Shown in pieces: positions 27,596 to 37,335 of a stretch of 64,000 nucleotides of DNA. Numbering within the stretch: position 1 is the first letter of the stretch; the number at the start of each line of letters is the position of its first letter. The notes under the pieces are model-generated. The model made no database searches. It saw nothing but the letters and a program-made list of their open reading frames with translations, and was not told where the DNA came from. The translations under genes and the position numbers were made by a program. Source of the DNA: Sphingomonas cavernae (lineage in GTDB: Bacteria > Pseudomonadota > Alphaproteobacteria > Sphingomonadales > Sphingomonadaceae); contig NZ_QYUM01000003.1 in the NCBI RefSeq assembly GCF_003590775.1, forward strand, positions 1,490,501-1,554,500, read 5' to 3'.

Positions 27596-28984
27596 ATGGC
27601 GCTAGACATTCTGATAGTCGACGACGAGCAGGATATCCGCGACCTTGTCTCGGGCGTACTCGAGGACGAAGGCTTCGCGGCGCGCAGTGCTGGCGGCAGC
27701 GATTCCGCGCTTGAGGCGATCGCCGAACGTCGCCCCTCGCTCGTCCTGCTCGACGTGTGGTTGCAAGGCTCGCGGCTCGATGGCCTCGAACTGCTCGACG
27801 AGATCAAGCAGCGCGATCCGTCGCTCCCGGTGCTGGTGATGTCGGGCCATGGCAACCTCGACACCGCGGTTGCGGCCATCCGGCGCGGAGCGGTCGATTT
27901 CATCGAAAAACCCTTTGAGGCGGCGCAGCTTCTTCATCTCGTCTCGCGCGCAACTGAAACCGAGCTTCTTCGACAGGAGAATGCCTCGCTCAAGGCGCAG
28001 ATGGGGCGGGAGGAGGAACTGACGGGCAGTTCCGCGGCGATCAACTCGGTGCGCGCCACGCTCAAGCGGGTTGCATCCACCGGCAGCCGGGTGCTCGTGA
28101 CGGGACCTGCCGGAGTCGGCAAGGAAGTCGCCGCGCGCCTGCTCCATAAGTGGAGCAATCGAGCGACGGCGCCCTTCATCGTCGTCGGTGCTGCGATGAT
28201 GAGCCCCGAGCGTGTCGAGGAAGAACTGTTCGGCGTGGAGGAGGGCGGCGAACTCGTACGCCCCGGCCTGCTCGAACAGGCGCATGGCGGCACGCTCTTT
28301 CTCGACGAGATAGCCGACATGCCGCTTACAACGCAGGCCAAGATCCTGCGTGTGCTGACCGATCAGAGCTTCACCCGCGTCGGCGGACAACGCGTGGTGA
28401 AGGTTGAGGTACGCGTCGTCTCCGCCACCTCGCGCGATCTGCCTACCGAGATTGCCGCGGGACGATTCCGCGAGGATCTTTATTATCGGCTGAATGTCGT
28501 GCCCGTCCATCTGTCGCCGCTCGCCGAGCGTCGCGAGGATATTCCGTCGCTGATCGAGCATTTCGTCGCACGCTATGCCAGTGAGCGCCGCGTCCGCACA
28601 CCTTTGGTCGCCACCGATGCAATCGCCGCGCTTCAGGCCTATGACTGGCCGGGCAATGTGCGGCAGCTCCGCAACGTCGTCGAGCGCACGATCATCCTGG
28701 CGCCCGGCGATCGGATCAGCCAGATCGACCTCGACATGCTTCCCGCCGAGGTGATGGGCAACCAGGGCGAATCGGGCGTGGGCAATGCTGCCTCAGCGAT
28801 TATGGGAGCGCCATTGCGAGAGGCCCGCGAAACCTTCGAGCGCGAGTATCTGCGGATCCAGATCCGGCGGTTCTCGGGCAATATCTCTCGTACCGCGACC
28901 TTTATCGGGATGGAGCGTTCGGCGCTTCACCGCAAGCTGAAGCTGCTCGGCATGGCCGACGCCAAGCAAGATGGTGATGAATAA
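27596..28984 (+). CDS. ntrX: Response regulator NtrX
   Basis: 462 residues, three bases after ntrY. Receiver with LVLLDVWLQGSRLDG (Asp acceptor); AAA+ domain with Walker A GPAGVGKE; C-terminal Fis-type HTH (TFIGMERSALHRKL). The GAFTGA loop is missing: the place reads LFGVEEGGELVRPG. This matches known alphaproteobacterial NtrX, which works at sigma-70 rather than sigma-54 promoters. A 115-base gap separates it from hfq. Confidence 0.95.
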   Translation: MALDILIVDDEQDIRDLVSGVLEDEGFAARSAGGSDSALEAIAERRPSLVLLDVWLQGSRLDGLELLDEIKQRDPSLPVLVMSGHGNLDTAVAAIRRGAVDFIEKPFEAAQLLHLVSRATETELLRQENASLKAQMGREEELTGSSAAINSVRATLKRVASTGSRVLVTGPAGVGKEVAARLLHKWSNRATAPFIVVGAAMMSPERVEEELFGVEEGGELVRPGLLEQAHGGTLFLDEIADMPLTTQAKILRVLTDQSFTRVGGQRVVKVEVRVVSATSRDLPTEIAAGRFREDLYYRLNVVPVHLSPLAERREDIPSLIEHFVARYASERRVRTPLVATDAIAALQAYDWPGNVRQLRNVVERTIILAPGDRISQIDLDMLPAEVMGNQGESGVGNAASAIMGAPLREARETFEREYLRIQIRRFSGNISRTATFIGMERSALHRKLKLLGMADAKQDGDE

Positions 28985-29099
28985 TCCCCCATTCGGTGGA
29001 CGAGGCGGCCCAAAACACCTAAATAGAGCGCCCCCGACCATGCCTGTGCGAGCAGGCGAATGCGGACCACGATCCGCCAAGAAAAAGGAATGGTAGAAA

Positions 29100-29600
29100 A
29101 TGCCAGACAAGAACAACGCGAAAACCAACAATCTTCAGGACATCTTCCTCAACACGCTGCGTCGTTCGAAGACCCCGGTCACGATGTTTCTGGTGAAGGG
29201 CGTCAAGCTCCAGGGGATCATTACCTGGTTCGACAATTTCTCGGTGCTGCTCCGTCGCGACGGCCAGTCGCAGCTCGTCTACAAGCATGCGATCTCAACC
29301 GTGATGCCCGCGGGAGCGATCGATCTTTCGCCGATCCAGACGGCGTTTGATGAGGGACGCGGCAAATCCAAATCGCTGCAGGAAGTATTTCTTAACGCGG
29401 TCCACAAATCAGGCGACCCCGTGACGATGTTCCTTGTGAACGGCGTCATGCTTCAGGGAGAGATCGTCGCGTTCGATCTGTTCTGCATGCTGCTCCAGCG
29501 CGACGGGCTCGCGCAGCTCGTTTACAAGCACGCCATTTCAACCGTACAGCCCGCCAACCCGCTCAACCTCGCCGAAGAGAGCGGAGACGACGCGGACTGA
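29100..29600 (+). CDS. hfq: Double-length Hfq with two Sm-like domains
   Basis: 166 residues, twice the usual Hfq. Domain 1 (12-69) and domain 2 (92-149) are offset by exactly 81 residues; both end in YKHAISTV (61-68 and 142-149), the Sm2 motif with the uridine-contacting Lys/His. LQD at 12-14 becomes LQE at 93-95. The basic rim patch is RRSK (21-24) in domain 1 but HKSG (102-105) in domain 2, so only half the subunits carry it. Six Sm folds would need three chains. Hfq pairs small RNAs with mRNAs. AAGGAA precedes the ATG; hflX follows after three bases. Confidence 0.96.
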   Translation: MPDKNNAKTNNLQDIFLNTLRRSKTPVTMFLVKGVKLQGIITWFDNFSVLLRRDGQSQLVYKHAISTVMPAGAIDLSPIQTAFDEGRGKSKSLQEVFLNAVHKSGDPVTMFLVNGVMLQGEIVAFDLFCMLLQRDGLAQLVYKHAISTVQPANPLNLAEESGDDAD

Positions 29601-29603
29601 ACC

Positions 29604-30905
29604 ATGGCGGTTTTCCAGCGCGGTGAAGATGATGGCCTGGCGCGCGGCGCACGGGCCATCGTCGCCTTGCCCGACACCGGCGGCTCCGGGCGGGACGCAG
29701 CGGCGCGTCTCGAAGAAGCCGCGGGGCTGGCCGAGGCGATTGGTATAGAAGTCGTCGGGAAGCTCCAGTTCCGCCTGCGCCAGCCCAAGCCAGCGACACT
29801 CTTCGGCAGCGGTCAGGTCGACCAGCTCGCGGTCGCTGTGCAACAGGATGAAGCGGAACTCGTCATTGTCGATGCCGCAATGACCCCCGTCCAACAGCGC
29901 AATCTGGAAGACAAGTTAAAAGCGAAGGTGATCGATCGCACCGGCCTGATCCTGGAGATTTTCGGCGAGCGCGCAGCGACCGCCGAAGGTCGGCTTCAGG
30001 TCGAACTCGCGCATCTCGACTATCAGGCGGGTCGCCTGGTCAGGAGCTGGACGCACCTTGAGCGCCAGCGCGGTGGGTTCGGCTTCCTAGGCGGTCCTGG
30101 TGAAACGCAGATCGAGGCCGACCGCCGGATGATCCGCGATCGCATGGCCAAGTTGCGGCGCGAGCTTGCTGAGGTCAGCCGAACGCGCGGTCTCCATCGC
30201 GACCGACGCAAGCGGGCTCCCTGGCCTGTGATCGCTTTGGTCGGTTATACTAATGCCGGAAAATCGACACTTTTCAATCGCATGACCGGCGCTGACGTCA
30301 TGGCGGAAGATCTGCTCTTCGCCACCCTCGATCCGACGATGCGGCAGATCCGGCTGCCCGGAATCGACAAGGCGATCCTGTCCGACACCGTGGGCTTCGT
30401 CTCGGACCTGCCGACGCAACTCGTCGCTGCCTTTCGCGCGACGCTTGAAGAGGTGACGGCGGCGGACATCATCGTCCATGTTCGCGACATTGCGCATCCC
30501 GACACCGAGGAACAGAAGGCCGATGTCGAGCAGGTGCTGCGCGAGATCGGGATCGATATCAGCGGGGAAGGGGGCGTTCCTGTGATCGAAGCGTGGAACA
30601 AGATCGACCTTGTCGATGGCGAGGCGCAGGGTGAACTTCTTGGCGAAGCTGCGCGCCGGGAGGATGTCGCGGTGCTCTCCGCGCTCACCGGCGAAGGTGT
30701 GGACGATCTGCGCATCACCGTCGCGGCGCAACTGACCCAACGCAACCGCATCCGCACCGTGCGCGTACCGCACAGCGACGGTGCGACGATCGCCTGGCTT
30801 CACGCCAATGGCGAGGTGGTTGAGCGCGTCGAGGAAGGCGACCTTATCCGTTTCGAGATCCGCATGTCCGACAGCGACTGGGGCCGTTACGAGGCGCGTT
30901 CGTGA
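29604..30905 (+). CDS. hflX: Ribosome-associated GTPase HflX
   Basis: 433 residues. The N-terminal HflX domain has PKPATLFGSGQVDQL, the linker helix GGPGETQIEADRRMI, and the G domain contains GYTNAGKSTLFN (G1), DTVGF (G3) and NKIDL (G4). HflX splits stalled 70S ribosomes under heat or antibiotic stress. Order hfq-hflX is conserved. The last bases overlap the start of the DUF2093 gene (GTGA). Confidence 0.96.
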   Translation: MAVFQRGEDDGLARGARAIVALPDTGGSGRDAAARLEEAAGLAEAIGIEVVGKLQFRLRQPKPATLFGSGQVDQLAVAVQQDEAELVIVDAAMTPVQQRNLEDKLKAKVIDRTGLILEIFGERAATAEGRLQVELAHLDYQAGRLVRSWTHLERQRGGFGFLGGPGETQIEADRRMIRDRMAKLRRELAEVSRTRGLHRDRRKRAPWPVIALVGYTNAGKSTLFNRMTGADVMAEDLLFATLDPTMRQIRLPGIDKAILSDTVGFVSDLPTQLVAAFRATLEEVTAADIIVHVRDIAHPDTEEQKADVEQVLREIGIDISGEGGVPVIEAWNKIDLVDGEAQGELLGEAARREDVAVLSALTGEGVDDLRITVAAQLTQRNRIRTVRVPHSDGATIAWLHANGEVVERVEEGDLIRFEIRMSDSDWGRYEARS

Positions 30906-31129
30906 ATTCCGCGTCGCAACCACGCCCTGCGGTGCTTCATTACGATACGCCCGAATATGACATCATCGCGCCCGGCGATTTCGTCCTGTGTGCAATATCG
31001 GGCAAACCCATTCCGCTCGAAATGCTGACATATTGGAGCGTCGAAGCGCAGGAGGCCTATGCCGGCGCTGCCGAAGCAGTGCAGGCGTGGCTTCAACGCC
31101 ATCCGCCGAAGTCAGCCCGAAACGATTAA
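30902..31129 (+). CDS. DUF2093 family small protein
   Basis: 75 residues from GTG 30902, overlapping the hflX stop by 4 bases. The central LHYDTPEYDIIAPGDFVLCAISGKPIPLE, split by G-D-F, is the DUF2093 signature; a mostly beta fold is expected. Function unknown. It converges with the AI-2E transporter gene and the two stop regions overlap by 4 bases. Confidence 0.88.
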   Translation: MNSASQPRPAVLHYDTPEYDIIAPGDFVLCAISGKPIPLEMLTYWSVEAQEAYAGAAEAVQAWLQRHPPKSARND

Positions 31130-32187
31130 GGGCTAGTCGGAACAGCGGGCGCCCCATGTGGGTGGCTCGCCTCGTCCCACGCGACGAGCAGCGCAACCAT
31201 GATCACAGGCCCCACGAAAATCCCCACCAGCCCGAATGCCTCGAGCCCTCCAAAGGTGCCGACCAGCGCCCAGAAGAAGGGAAGGCGCGCCGCACCGCCG
31301 ATCAGCACGGGCTGAACGAGATTGTCGCCAATAAGCATGATTGCCGCGCCCCAGCAAAATAGCAGCGTTGCGGCAAGCAGGCTGCCATGCACCGCGAGAA
31401 TGACGGCAGCAGCGGTGAACATGACCCAGGCGCCAAAGGGAAGCATTGCAAAAGCAAATGTCAGCAGGCCGAACAGCACGGGGCGCGGAACTCCGGCGGC
31501 GACGTAACCCGCGCCGATCAATGCGCCTTCACCGAATGCGACGGCAATTGTGCCTGCAACAGTGCCGCGCACCGCATTTGTCAGACGATGCAGAAACTTC
31601 TGGCCGAATCGTCCCAGCAGGCGGCTGGCGACGACCATCGCACGCTCTCCGAGTTTGCTGCCATGGCGCAGCAGGATGAACAGCACGACGAGATCGACCA
31701 GCAACACGAACGAACGTCGCGCGATGTCTGCGCCAATTGTGATCGCCCAATCGGCCGCACTCGCCATGAGAAAGCGGCCCATTGTCGGGCCGGCATGGTC
31801 TGGATCGCTCAGATTGGCCGTCCACCAACGAAGCGCACTGTGGCCAATGCCCGGGATGTCCGCGAGCCAGGCAGGCGGCGGCACGCCGGTCTTTTCAGCG
31901 CGGTCGACCCAGTCGAGAAGCGCCTGGCTGTCCCTGCCAGCTTCGAATACGACGAGCGTGAGCGGTAAAACAACGATCAGACCGATCGCGGCCGTGAAGG
32001 CGAGCGGCAACCATATCCGCCGCGCGTCGGGCGCTTCCGTCCCGGCACAGCGTTTGTAGAGCGGCCACAACGCCACTGCCAGAATGACGGCCCAGACGAC
32101 GGGCAGCACGAAACTTCGTGCGGTCCAGAGCGCCAGGATCGAAAGGGTTGCGACAAGAATGTGACGGTAGGTAATTCGCACCGGCAT
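31126..32187 (-). CDS. AI-2E family transporter (PerM-like permease)
   Basis: 353 residues with about eight membrane helices: pairs at the N-terminus (ILVATLSILALWTARSFVL, VVWAVILAVALWPLY), a soluble loop of about 80 residues, then a C-terminal bundle including GDNLVQPVLIGG, the family's typical motif, and GLEAFGLVGIFVGPVIMVAL. The family exports varied small molecules or sodium; AI-2 transport itself is not implied. It lies 71 bases after mazG and could be read with it. Confidence 0.9.
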   Translation of the reverse strand: MPVRITYRHILVATLSILALWTARSFVLPVVWAVILAVALWPLYKRCAGTEAPDARRIWLPLAFTAAIGLIVVLPLTLVVFEAGRDSQALLDWVDRAEKTGVPPPAWLADIPGIGHSALRWWTANLSDPDHAGPTMGRFLMASAADWAITIGADIARRSFVLLVDLVVLFILLRHGSKLGERAMVVASRLLGRFGQKFLHRLTNAVRGTVAGTIAVAFGEGALIGAGYVAAGVPRPVLFGLLTFAFAMLPFGAWVMFTAAAVILAVHGSLLAATLLFCWGAAIMLIGDNLVQPVLIGGAARLPFFWALVGTFGGLEAFGLVGIFVGPVIMVALLVAWDEASHPHGAPAVPTSP

Positions 32188-32258
32188 ATTGCTCCGTCGA
32201 TCTATCGGGCGAACATTGCCCGCCGGGCAGGTCCGCCGGTATCGGGATTAGTACCGAT

Positions 32259-32996
32259 CTAGCTATCCGCCTGCGCTTTGACTTTGCTCCAGAGCGATTC
32301 CTTCTCGGCGAGCGAGAGGGCGGTGAAATCCTCGCCCGCAAGCTGTTCCATCGCGCGGAACCGCGCTTCGAACTTGCGGTTGGCGCGGCGCAGCGCCGCT
32401 TCGGGATCCACTTTCATGTGCCGCGCCCAGTTGACGCAGGCGAACAGCAGGTCTCCGACTTCGTCTTCAAGTCGGTCGGCAGTAGTTTCCATTTCTATTT
32501 CAGCAATTTCCTCATCGATCTTGGCACGCGGTCCCGATGCATCAGGCCAGTCGAAGCCTGTACGCGCGGCGCGGCGCTGGAGCTTTTCGGCACGCATCAG
32601 TGCGGGCAGGCCCAGCGCGACGTGCGCCATCGCGCTCTTGTCTTCCTTGTTCTGGCGTTCTGCCGCCTTGATCGCTTCCCAGCCAGTGGTCTCACCGTCA
32701 CCGAAAACATGGGGGTGGCGGCGTATCATCTTGTCGCAGATTGCCTGGATAACGTCGCCGATCGCGAAATGGCCGGCTTCCTCTGCCATGCGGGCGTGAA
32801 ACACGACCTGGAGAAGGAGGTCGCCGAGTTCATCCTTGAGCTCCATCATGTCGCCGCGCGCGATGGCGTCGGCAACCTCATGCGCTTCCTCGATCGTATA
32901 TGGCGCGATCGTGGCAAAATCCTGTTGAACGTCCCAGGGGCAGCCCGTTTCGGGATCGCGCAAACGCGCCATGATTTCGACGAGGGGGGATATCAT
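32259..32996 (-). CDS. mazG: Nucleoside triphosphate pyrophosphohydrolase MazG
   Basis: 245 residues with two MazG repeats. CPWDVQQDFATIAPYTIEEA opens the first, whose metal site is EEAHE plus ELKDELGDLL; the second has EEIAEIE and LEDEVGDLLF. The enzyme hydrolyses dNTPs/NTPs to monophosphates and clears damaged nucleotides. mazG follows hflX in many alphaproteobacteria; here it is on the opposite strand, 20 bases after the RND pump gene. Confidence 0.95.
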   Translation of the reverse strand: MISPLVEIMARLRDPETGCPWDVQQDFATIAPYTIEEAHEVADAIARGDMMELKDELGDLLLQVVFHARMAEEAGHFAIGDVIQAICDKMIRRHPHVFGDGETTGWEAIKAAERQNKEDKSAMAHVALGLPALMRAEKLQRRAARTGFDWPDASGPRAKIDEEIAEIEMETTADRLEDEVGDLLFACVNWARHMKVDPEAALRRANRKFEARFRAMEQLAGEDFTALSLAEKESLWSKVKAQADS

Positions 32997-33016
32997 GAGA
33001 GAAATCGGCTCCGGTA

Positions 33017-36000
33017 TCAGTGCTTGAGGGACTCTGCGGCGCGATCGCGCGACATCACCCAGGCCATCAGTGTCGGTAACACCAGAAGCGTCAGCACGGT
33101 AGCAGTCATGAGGCCGCCGACCACGACGGTTGCAAGCGGCTTTTGAACCTCAGCCCCCGCGCCAGCGGCCAGAGCCATGGGGACGAAACCGAGGATTGCG
33201 ACGAGCGCTGTGGTCATTACTGCACGCAGACGGCTTGTGGCTCCACGTATTGCTGCCTCCTGCGGATCCTCACCGCAGGCGCGACGCTGCTTGATGCTCT
33301 GCATCAGCACGAGACCATTCAGGGTCGCAACACCTGACACGGCAATGAATCCAACCGCCGCCGAGATGGAGAACGGCATACCGCGCAGCATGAGGGCGAT
33401 AGCGCCGCCGACGAGCGCCATCGGAACTCCCGCGAACACCAGCGCGGCCTGGGCGATGGAGCCAAGCGCGAGGAACAGGAGCACGCCGATCAGCAGGAAA
33501 ACCAAGGGCACGATGAGCAACAATCGAGCGCTGGCGCGTTCGAGGTTTTCAAACTGCCCGCCCCATTCGAGCCAGCTACCCGGCGGCACTTTGACCCCGG
33601 CGCCGACCTTTTCGCGCGCCTCCCGCACGAACCCGCCGAGGTCACGGTCGCGGACATTGGCCTGTATCACGATCCGCCGTTTTCCATTCTCGCGGCTGAT
33701 CTGGTTCGGTCCTTCGGCGATGTCGAACCGTGCAACCGCCGACAGTGGCACCGTGGGAACGCCGACCGTTTCCTCCTCCGGCAGGACCGGAAGCTGCGCC
33801 ATGATCGTGGGGTCATTGCGCAGGGAATCGTCGAGCCGCACCGTCACAGCGAACTTGCGATCCCCCTCGAGGACATGGCCCGCCTCGCGGCCCCCAAGCC
33901 CAATGGCGAGCGCGTCGGCCGCGTCGCTCGCGTGGATTCCCAGCGACGCGGCCGCCGTGCGGTCGACAGACGCGGTGATGGTCGGTTGGCCGGAAATCTG
34001 TTCGACCCGCACGTCGGCGGCCCCGTCGATATCACGCAAAACGCCGGCGATCTGGTCGGCGGTGCGGGAGAGCACCGCGAAATCGTCGCCATAAACCTTG
34101 ACCGCGACGTCCGAACGGACTCCGGCGATCAGCTCGTTGAACCGCATCTCGATCGGCTGGGTGAACTCATAGCCATTGCCCAGCAGCTTGCTGAGCTTGT
34201 CCTCCATGCGCTCGATCAGTTCGGCCTTGTCGAGCCGGGGGTCGGGCCATTGGTCTCGCGGCTTGAGCATCACAAAAGTGTCCGAAATGCTGGGAGGCAT
34301 CGGATCTGACGCCACCTCGGCAGTGCCGGTCCGCGCGAAAACCAGGGCCACTTCGGGGTTGCTCTTGATGGAGCGTTCGACCTGAAATTGCATCTCCTGA
34401 CTCTGTTCCAGCGAGGTCGAGGGCACACGAAACGCCTGCACCAGCAGGTCGCCCTCGTCGAGGGTCGGCACGAACTCGCGACCGAGACTGAGGAACGCGA
34501 CCAGCCCGATCAGCACGGCGCCGATGCCACCGCAGACGATGATGCCGGGCCGGGCGACCGCCCTGCGCAACAGTGGCTCGTAGCGCGACTGGATCGCTTC
34601 CATCGCTCGGGTTTCGACATGGACGGCTGGTTCGCGGACGAACAGGGCGACCATTGCCGGTACGAAGGTAAAGGACAGAATGAACGCGCCTGCCAAGGCC
34701 AGCATCACGGTCGCCGCCATCGGGCCGAACATCTTGCCCTCGATGCCTTCGAACGCCAGCAGCGGCAGATAGACGAGAAGGATGATCGCCTGACCGAACG
34801 CCGCAGGGCGCACCATTTCCTTCGCGGCGGACGCCGCAAGCGCCAGTCGCTCCGATGTCGTGAGCGCGCGGCCAAGCGAAGCGCGAGACGCACCCAGCCT
34901 TGCAAGACTGTTCTCGATGATGACCACCGCGCCGTCGACGATCAGCCCGAAGTCGAGCGCGCCGAGACTCATCAGATTTGCGCTGATGCCGAACCGGTTC
35001 ATTGCCGTGGCAGCGAACAGGAATGACAGCGGGATCACCAGCGCGGTGATAAATGCGGCTCGAATATTCCCGAGCGCCAGGAACAGCACCACGACCACCA
35101 GCAGCGCGCCCAGCGCCAGATTATGCTCGACGGTTGCGATTGTCGCATCGACCAGCTTGGTGCGATCGAGCGCGGGTCGCACGATCACGCCGGGCGGCAG
35201 GCTCGCCTTGATTTTCAGCAAACGCGCGCCGACGCGGTGCGCAACCGCGCGGCTGTTCTCGCCCTGGAGCATGAGTGCGGTGCCGACCACAACCTCGCGA
35301 CCATTCTCGCTGGCCGATCCCAGTCGAGGCGCGCGGCCGATCTCGACCCTGGCCACATCCGACACTCGGATGACCTGACCGCCGCGGTTCAGGATCGGGG
35401 TCTGGGCCAGTTCCTCGACGGTGCGAATGCGTGCATCGGCGCGCACAACATAGGCTTCGCCGGCGCGACTGACATAGCCCGCGCCCGCGATCCGATTGGC
35501 ATGTTCGAGCGCATCGACTAGCTGGACCAGTCCGACCCGATAGGCCGCGAGCTTCGCCGGATCGGGGTGGACAGCATATTCCTTGACGTACCCCCCAAGC
35601 ACATCGACCCCGGCAACGCCGGGCACTGTGCGAAGCTGCGGCGCAATGATCCAATCCTGGACGGTGCGTAGATAGGTCGCCTTGGCGAGGTCGCCGCTCA
35701 GTTTTTCGCCCTCGGGCGTTACATAGACAGCACCGGGTTTTGCGGCTTGGCCCGTAAATTCGACGGTCCAGATATAGACCTCACCCAGACCGGTCACGAT
35801 CGGCCCCATCGACGGCGCCAAGCCTTCGGGAAGATTGGCACGGGCCGCTTGCAGCCGCTCGTTGACGAGATTGCGCGCGGTGTAGATGTCGGTGCTGTCT
35901 TCGAACACGGCGGTGATTTGCGAGAAGCCATGCCGCGAGAGCGAGCGCGTCCCAACCAGACCCGGCAGCCCGGTAAGGGCGGTTTCGACCGGGTAGGTCA

Positions 36001-36193
36001 CCTGGCGCTCGACTTCTTCCGGCCCCAGAGCCGGCGCCACCGTCGTCACCTGCACCTGCCGGTTGGTGATGTCGGGCACCGCGTCGATCGGCAGCCTCGT
36101 CAGCTCGCGAAGCCCGAACCCGGCGAGTATCAGCGTGACAAGCACCACCAGCCAGCGCCAACGCACGGCAAAATCGATCAGCCGATCAAGCAT
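33017..36193 (-). CDS. czcA: CzcA/CusA family heavy-metal efflux RND pump
   Basis: 1058 residues from ATG 36193 (GAGGA upstream; a TTG at 36199 is also in frame). N-terminal RWRWLVVLVTLILAGFG, then LPIDAVPDITNRQVQV and the VERQVTYPVETALTGLPG segment are typical of the heavy-metal RND class. TM4 carries LIVDGAVVIIENS, where proton-relay acidic residues sit. Twelve membrane helices and two large periplasmic loops are expected. With the CzcB- and CzcC-like proteins it should push divalent cations (Zn, Cd or Co) out across both membranes. Metal specificity cannot be fixed by eye. Confidence 0.93.
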   Translation of the reverse strand: MLDRLIDFAVRWRWLVVLVTLILAGFGLRELTRLPIDAVPDITNRQVQVTTVAPALGPEEVERQVTYPVETALTGLPGLVGTRSLSRHGFSQITAVFEDSTDIYTARNLVNERLQAARANLPEGLAPSMGPIVTGLGEVYIWTVEFTGQAAKPGAVYVTPEGEKLSGDLAKATYLRTVQDWIIAPQLRTVPGVAGVDVLGGYVKEYAVHPDPAKLAAYRVGLVQLVDALEHANRIAGAGYVSRAGEAYVVRADARIRTVEELAQTPILNRGGQVIRVSDVARVEIGRAPRLGSASENGREVVVGTALMLQGENSRAVAHRVGARLLKIKASLPPGVIVRPALDRTKLVDATIATVEHNLALGALLVVVVLFLALGNIRAAFITALVIPLSFLFAATAMNRFGISANLMSLGALDFGLIVDGAVVIIENSLARLGASRASLGRALTTSERLALAASAAKEMVRPAAFGQAIILLVYLPLLAFEGIEGKMFGPMAATVMLALAGAFILSFTFVPAMVALFVREPAVHVETRAMEAIQSRYEPLLRRAVARPGIIVCGGIGAVLIGLVAFLSLGREFVPTLDEGDLLVQAFRVPSTSLEQSQEMQFQVERSIKSNPEVALVFARTGTAEVASDPMPPSISDTFVMLKPRDQWPDPRLDKAELIERMEDKLSKLLGNGYEFTQPIEMRFNELIAGVRSDVAVKVYGDDFAVLSRTADQIAGVLRDIDGAADVRVEQISGQPTITASVDRTAAASLGIHASDAADALAIGLGGREAGHVLEGDRKFAVTVRLDDSLRNDPTIMAQLPVLPEEETVGVPTVPLSAVARFDIAEGPNQISRENGKRRIVIQANVRDRDLGGFVREAREKVGAGVKVPPGSWLEWGGQFENLERASARLLLIVPLVFLLIGVLLFLALGSIAQAALVFAGVPMALVGGAIALMLRGMPFSISAAVGFIAVSGVATLNGLVLMQSIKQRRACGEDPQEAAIRGATSRLRAVMTTALVAILGFVPMALAAGAGAEVQKPLATVVVGGLMTATVLTLLVLPTLMAWVMSRDRAAESLKH

Positions 36194-36195
36194 TA

Positions 36196-37335
36196 TCAAT
36201 CCTCATGCCCGCCTTCGCCCTTGGCGAGTTCGGCCTTGAGGAGAAATGCACCTTTGCCCGCCACGCGCTCGCTCGGCTTGATACCCTGACGAATCTCGAT
36301 CCGTCCCGCGGCCGCATTGCCGGTGACCACCGGGCGTGCCCGGAACCCACCTGCCTCCGCCACAAATACCGAAGGAACGCCGTCGATCGTTTGCACGGCC
36401 TCGCCGGGCAGGGTCAGCGCGTCGCCGGCACCAGCCGAGAGCCGTGCAGACAATACGGTTCCGGCCGGCGGCGGCGCGTTTGTGGGACGCGCGCGCACTG
36501 TACCACCGGCACCTCCGATCCCTGGAACCACCGCGGATACGACCGCGTCGATCCGGCCACCGCCTGGCAGCTCGGCGCGGATCGGCGTGCCGACGTTCAC
36601 GAGGCCGGTGCTGGCGGCCGGAACATCGAACGCGAGCTCAACCCTGTTCGGATCGGCGATCACGGCGATCTCGCCGCCTTGCGTCACGACCGCGCCGGGC
36701 GCGATCGCGATCCGGTTGACGATGCCTGCGATCGGGCTGCGGATGACGACGGTGCCACCGAGGTCGGGTGATCCGAGCGCGGCGATCTGTGCCCGCGCCG
36801 CGCGCTGTTCGGCGTCCGCCTTGAGCGATTCCGCGCGCGCGGTCTCCCAGTCCTGCCGCGCCGAGACGCCCGCATCAAACAGCCTGCGCTCTCGCGCCGC
36901 TGCAAGCTGCGCCGCTTCGGCGGATGCGGAGGATGCGTCGAGCGATGCGCGGGCGGATGCGCCGTCTGCGCTGCGCAGCGTCGCGATCGGGGTGCCCGCG
37001 CCCACCTGCGCGCCGGCAGCTACATGGACGACGCTGATCGCGCCGCCAACCGGCGCGCCGACACTGGCCTGAGCATTCGGGGCGAACACCACCCGCCCGG
37101 CGAGCAGCACCTCGTCGATCGCGGCCTGCTCGGGCACGACGACCTCCACGCCCGCGGCAGGTGCCGCGTCAGGCTTGAGCGGGATGAAGCCGGCTTCGCC
37201 TTCTTCATGATGCTCCTCGTCGGCGGCGCGCTCGGTGCCGCTGTCCGTAAGCCGCGCGGCCGTGAAGCCGATCGCACCCGCGGCAAACAGGCCGCCGCCG
37301 ATCAGCGCCAGAAGCTTGCGATTGATTGTCACCAT
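36196..37335 (-). CDS. czcB: CzcB-like periplasmic adaptor (membrane fusion protein)
   Basis: 379 residues. An N-terminal signal or anchor (LLALIGGGLFAAGAIGFTAA) is followed by a short metal-binding-looking run EEHHEEGEAG, then the biotinyl-lipoyl halves, an Ala-rich coiled coil (about 130-190) and the beta-barrel part (IRAELPGGGRIDAVVSAVVP). It links the inner pump to the outer channel. Stop lies 2 bases before the pump ATG; start overlaps the outer-channel gene by 7 bases. Confidence 0.9.
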   Translation of the reverse strand: MVTINRKLLALIGGGLFAAGAIGFTAARLTDSGTERAADEEHHEEGEAGFIPLKPDAAPAAGVEVVVPEQAAIDEVLLAGRVVFAPNAQASVGAPVGGAISVVHVAAGAQVGAGTPIATLRSADGASARASLDASSASAEAAQLAAARERRLFDAGVSARQDWETARAESLKADAEQRAARAQIAALGSPDLGGTVVIRSPIAGIVNRIAIAPGAVVTQGGEIAVIADPNRVELAFDVPAASTGLVNVGTPIRAELPGGGRIDAVVSAVVPGIGGAGGTVRARPTNAPPPAGTVLSARLSAGAGDALTLPGEAVQTIDGVPSVFVAEAGGFRARPVVTGNAAAGRIEIRQGIKPSERVAGKGAFLLKAELAKGEGGHED

